The position numbers and the translations under genes were made by a program. A stretch of 64,000 nt of DNA from Polaribacter dokdonensis (GTDB lineage Bacteria; Bacteroidota; Bacteroidia; Flavobacteriales; Flavobacteriaceae), in assembly GCF_024362345.1 (NCBI RefSeq), contig NZ_CP101505.1, positions 2,935,501 through 2,999,500 on the forward strand, given 5' to 3'. The notes under the pieces were generated by a model. That model did not search any database. It had not been told where the DNA came from and saw only the letters and a program-made list of their open reading frames with translations. Positions 62,937-64,000 of this stretch are shown in pieces (position 1 is the first letter of the stretch; each line of letters begins with the position of its first letter).

Positions 62937-63983
62937 ATGAAAAACATTAAAAGAAAAGAAGTTGTAATTATATTCTTATTCTATCTATTTTTTTCTTTTC
63001 TGTATAGAATTGTTTTGTGGTTTAATATAGGTTCATATGCTAAAGAAGGTTTTTGGGGTTGGATAAACCTTAGAGATTATTGGTACATGGCTGGTATGCA
63101 ATATGCATTCTACTTTTTATCTTCTATTTGTATTTGGTTTTTGGTAGTAAAACTGCTTAAAAATAAAACCAGTTCTTTACAAATGATATTTATTTTTCTA
63201 CTTGTACCAATAACAGTGTATTTTGTAAGAGAATGGAGATATGATTTTTTAGATTCTATAGGCATTTTTCATTTAACAGGTACAGGTTCTGTTTGGGATT
63301 GGTACATACCAACTCTATTTATGTGGGTGCAATTTGGTGTCTTTTTCGCTTATAAATATTTTATAGACAACCAAAAGAAAATTAAATTAGAAGGCGAGTT
63401 AAAACAGATTGCTTTAAAGAGTGAATTATCTGCATTAAAAGCACAACTTAATCCGCATTTTTTATATAACGTTTTTAATACTATAAGTGCCTCTGTTCCT
63501 GCAGAAAACGAAAAAACTAGAAGCTTAATAGCTGAGTTGTCAGACTTGTTTCGCTATCAATTAAAAGCCAGTCAAGTAGAAAAAGTGGCTTTAAAAGAAG
63601 AGCTAGAGTTTGTAAAAAAATATTTGCAATTAGAGAAAGAGCGTTTTGAAGATCGATTAAAAATAAGTTTTGATGTAGATGATGCAATTCTACAAGAAAA
63701 AGTACCACCAATGTTGTTGCAGCCTTTGGTAGAAAACTCGATTAAACATGGGATTGCAAGTTTAATTGAAGGAGGAGAAATTAGCATCAAAATTCAGAAA
63801 AAAGAGGATAAATTAATTTTTGAAATTGCAGATACAGGCATAGGTGTAAAAGATAAAAATGCTGTTTTCGAAAAGGGGATAGGGTTAACAAATACCAAAC
63901 TAAGGTTAGAAAAAATGTACAATAGTGTGCTAACCTTAGAAGATAATTTGCCTAAAGGATTAAAAATAAGTTTCGAGATATGA
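62937..63983 (+). CDS. LytS/YehU-type sensor histidine kinase
   Basis: The 348-residue kinase has four N-terminal transmembrane helices (about 8-140), a short coiled coil and the His_kinase domain with LKAQLNPHFLYNVFNTI (phospho-histidine). The N box LVENSIKHG and G box DTGIGVKDK follow. ATG 62937 (MKNIKRKEVV) is used because a -7 box covers 62912-62919. The stop overlaps the start of the next gene (ATGA), which should be its response regulator. Confidence 0.93.
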   Translation: MKNIKRKEVVIIFLFYLFFSFLYRIVLWFNIGSYAKEGFWGWINLRDYWYMAGMQYAFYFLSSICIWFLVVKLLKNKTSSLQMIFIFLLVPITVYFVREWRYDFLDSIGIFHLTGTGSVWDWYIPTLFMWVQFGVFFAYKYFIDNQKKIKLEGELKQIALKSELSALKAQLNPHFLYNVFNTISASVPAENEKTRSLIAELSDLFRYQLKASQVEKVALKEELEFVKKYLQLEKERFEDRLKISFDVDDAILQEKVPPMLLQPLVENSIKHGIASLIEGGEISIKIQKKEDKLIFEIADTGIGVKDKNAVFEKGIGLTNTKLRLEKMYNSVLTLEDNLPKGLKISFEI

Positions 63984-64000
63984 AGAAAGTAATTATCGTT
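63980..64000 (+). CDS. start of a probable LytTR response regulator (cut by window end)
   Basis: ATG 63980 overlaps the kinase stop as ATGA and opens MKKVIIV, the usual first beta-strand of a receiver domain. Only seven codons are visible. The identity rests mainly on the kinase family, whose partners are LytTR regulators. Confidence 0.6.

Noticed and set aside
1..64000. Search for tRNA, rRNA, CRISPR repeats, transposases and phage genes
   Set aside because: No T-loop-like clusters, repeat-spacer arrays or mobile-element proteins were recognised anywhere in the window.

Overview
The window is AT-rich, densely coding DNA from a member of the Bacteroidota, most likely a marine Flavobacteriaceae of the Polaribacter/Tenacibaculum kind. 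The support is a proteorhodopsin with its retinal-forming dioxygenase, a type IX secretion C-terminal domain, TonB-dependent receptors with carboxypeptidase-like N-terminal domains, many flavobacterial lipoproteins, no Shine-Dalgarno motifs, and repeated TAnnTTTG -7 boxes. No rRNA, tRNA, CRISPR array, prophage or insertion sequence was recognised, and no gap between genes exceeds 300 bases. The genus is an inference from gene content.

Left part (1-11,030): ribosomal protein bL31 type B; an overlapping trio of a GltB-like FMN/iron-sulfur protein, a YpdA-like flavoprotein and a methyltransferase; glycine decarboxylase gcvP; a UbiA-like membrane protein; a natural SerB-SerA fusion; and an NlpC/P60 lipoprotein. 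Next (11,133-19,954) is a long co-directional cluster for the lower kynurenine pathway: KynU, Kmo, a RidA-type deaminase, 2-aminomuconate semialdehyde dehydrogenase, 3-hydroxyanthranilate dioxygenase and ACMS decarboxylase. A DUF1697 protein, a 74-residue protein, a degenerate SDR and a metallophosphoesterase are interleaved. Together they would take kynurenine to about the 2-aminomuconate/4-oxalocrotonate level; tryptophan dioxygenase and formamidase are not in the window.

Middle (20,000-38,400): a TonB receptor/DUF2141/TPR set; NDH-2 NADH dehydrogenase with two small membrane proteins; an ADPRM-like phosphoesterase; dnaK; serine ammonia-lyase; the divergent proteorhodopsin/blh pair; yaaA; and a small arsenic-type operon (ArsR, arsenate-reductase-like phosphatase, DUF6428-type protein, lipoprotein) behind a perfect 12-bp palindrome. 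rluD-like and PASTA genes follow, divergent from ddl.

Right part (38,400-64,000): ddl-coaD-M14 peptidase-lactonase; a T9SS-exported lyase-like protein; a SulP transporter; NUDIX/pyrE with intertwined start regions; birA; and an rsfS-ftsH-LUD-cdsA-psd-ACBP-yceI run linking protein quality control and phospholipid synthesis. Then come a TIGR01777 epimerase, a large zinc metalloprotease, a VWA/MoxR-like ATPase pair, and an outer-membrane beta-barrel receptor divergent from a LytS-type kinase whose response regulator is cut by the window end.

The points most worth a second look are five genes with a -7 box placed 4-5 nt before ATG (probably leaderless mRNAs), an acyl-CoA-binding protein with no canonical start codon, vicinal-cysteine tails on two proteins of the ars-like operon, a sigma-54-like site upstream of dnaK, and the overlapping GltB-like/YpdA pair.
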